Positions 63,811 through 64,000 of a DNA stretch of 64,000 bases are shown in pieces; position 1 is the stretch's first letter; each line of letters starts with the position of its first letter. The position numbers and the translations under genes are program-made. The stretch spans positions 402,001 to 466,000 of the forward strand of contig JAWQUS010000009.1 in assembly GCA_036365455.1 (NCBI GenBank), read 5' to 3'. Origin of the DNA: Macrosoma leucophasiata. Lineage: Eukaryota; Arthropoda; Insecta; Lepidoptera; Hedylidae. The notes under the pieces are model-generated. The model searched no databases, was not told the origin of the DNA, and saw only the letters and a list, made by a program, of their open reading frames with translations.

Positions 63811-64000
63811 TTATGTAGTCACAAGGCAAATATGCATACAGTTCACATTGATTGAATTATTACAGCCTAAATACACCCGCATAAAGACCAGAGGTCAAAA
63901 TGCAGATGTATGTTGCCTGCCTGAGATCACACGATAATAGTGAAAAATACCATTTGGTGGCAGATAGATCAGGTAATGCCGTGGTACCTACGCCCTCGAG
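63811..64000 (-). repeat. SINE-A (old), cut by the window end
   Basis: CAAATATGCATACAGTTCAC, AAAGACCAGAGGTCAAAATG and CAGATAGATCAGGTAATGCC. Confidence 0.75.

Overview
This window is repeat-rich, visibly AT-rich nuclear DNA from a lepidopteran insect (moth or butterfly). The evidence is the repeat content: tRNA-derived and 5S-rRNA-derived SINEs, an ACTGGTGGTAG...poly(A) SINE present in more than 30 copies, RTE, jockey and CR1-type LINE tails, Penelope-like elements, a mariner and several MITEs, all of moth/butterfly type. I found no convincing host protein-coding exon. The window reads as intergenic or intronic sequence. The only large intact ORF is a LINE reverse transcriptase.

Family names used below are local labels. 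SINE-A: starts ACTGGTGGTAG, about 285-300 bp, poly(A) tail. SINE-B: tRNA-headed, about 200 bp, head ACCCGGTTGGTCCAGCGG. SINE-C: tRNA-headed, about 310 bp, head CTGCCTCGGTAGCCTAGTGG. 5S-SINE: head derived from 5S rRNA. T-repeat: a 76-bp tRNA-like core with fixed flanks. LINE-J: RTE-like 3' ends finishing GGCGTGAAGATACATAC. GTTCCG repeat: runs from AGGGTTCCGTA to TACGGAACCCT.

Layout. 0.7-1.3 kb: Penelope-like element with a 14-bp target duplication. 1.8-3.4 kb: two GTTCCG repeats. 3.8-6.1 kb: 5'-truncated CR1-group LINE with an open 646-codon RT frame. 6.7-12.3 kb: SINE-A/B/C, a GC-rich poly(A) retroelement nested in an RTE fragment, and a small cluster of family K. 13.9-20.5 kb: nested SINE/LINE/T-repeat structures and a TA-flanked MITE. 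21.6-25.2 kb: 5S-SINE and a multiply interrupted LINE-E. 26.8-29.9 kb: perfect hairpins, a jockey fragment, the second TA-MITE copy, and a CpG-rich segment with a good minus-strand splice donor. 30.4-36.8 kb: SINEs and two Penelope-like copies. 39.7-42.4 kb: SINE-B pair, a LINE tail and the second 5S-SINE. 42.7-44.9 kb: T-repeat and a 24-copy, 34-bp minisatellite between inverted repeat arms. 45-52.5 kb: SINEs, LINE pieces, an RLE-type LINE fragment and MITEs. 53.1-54.6 kb: mariner inside a SINE-A. 55-64 kb: more of the same.

The window works mainly as a stratigraphy of transposition. At least ten insertions sit inside SINE-A copies, many with readable target-site duplications. Several insertions can be proven because an uninterrupted copy of the host repeat lies elsewhere in the window. 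Two SINE families carry 3' tails matching LINE ends that are also present here, which points to likely mobilising partners.
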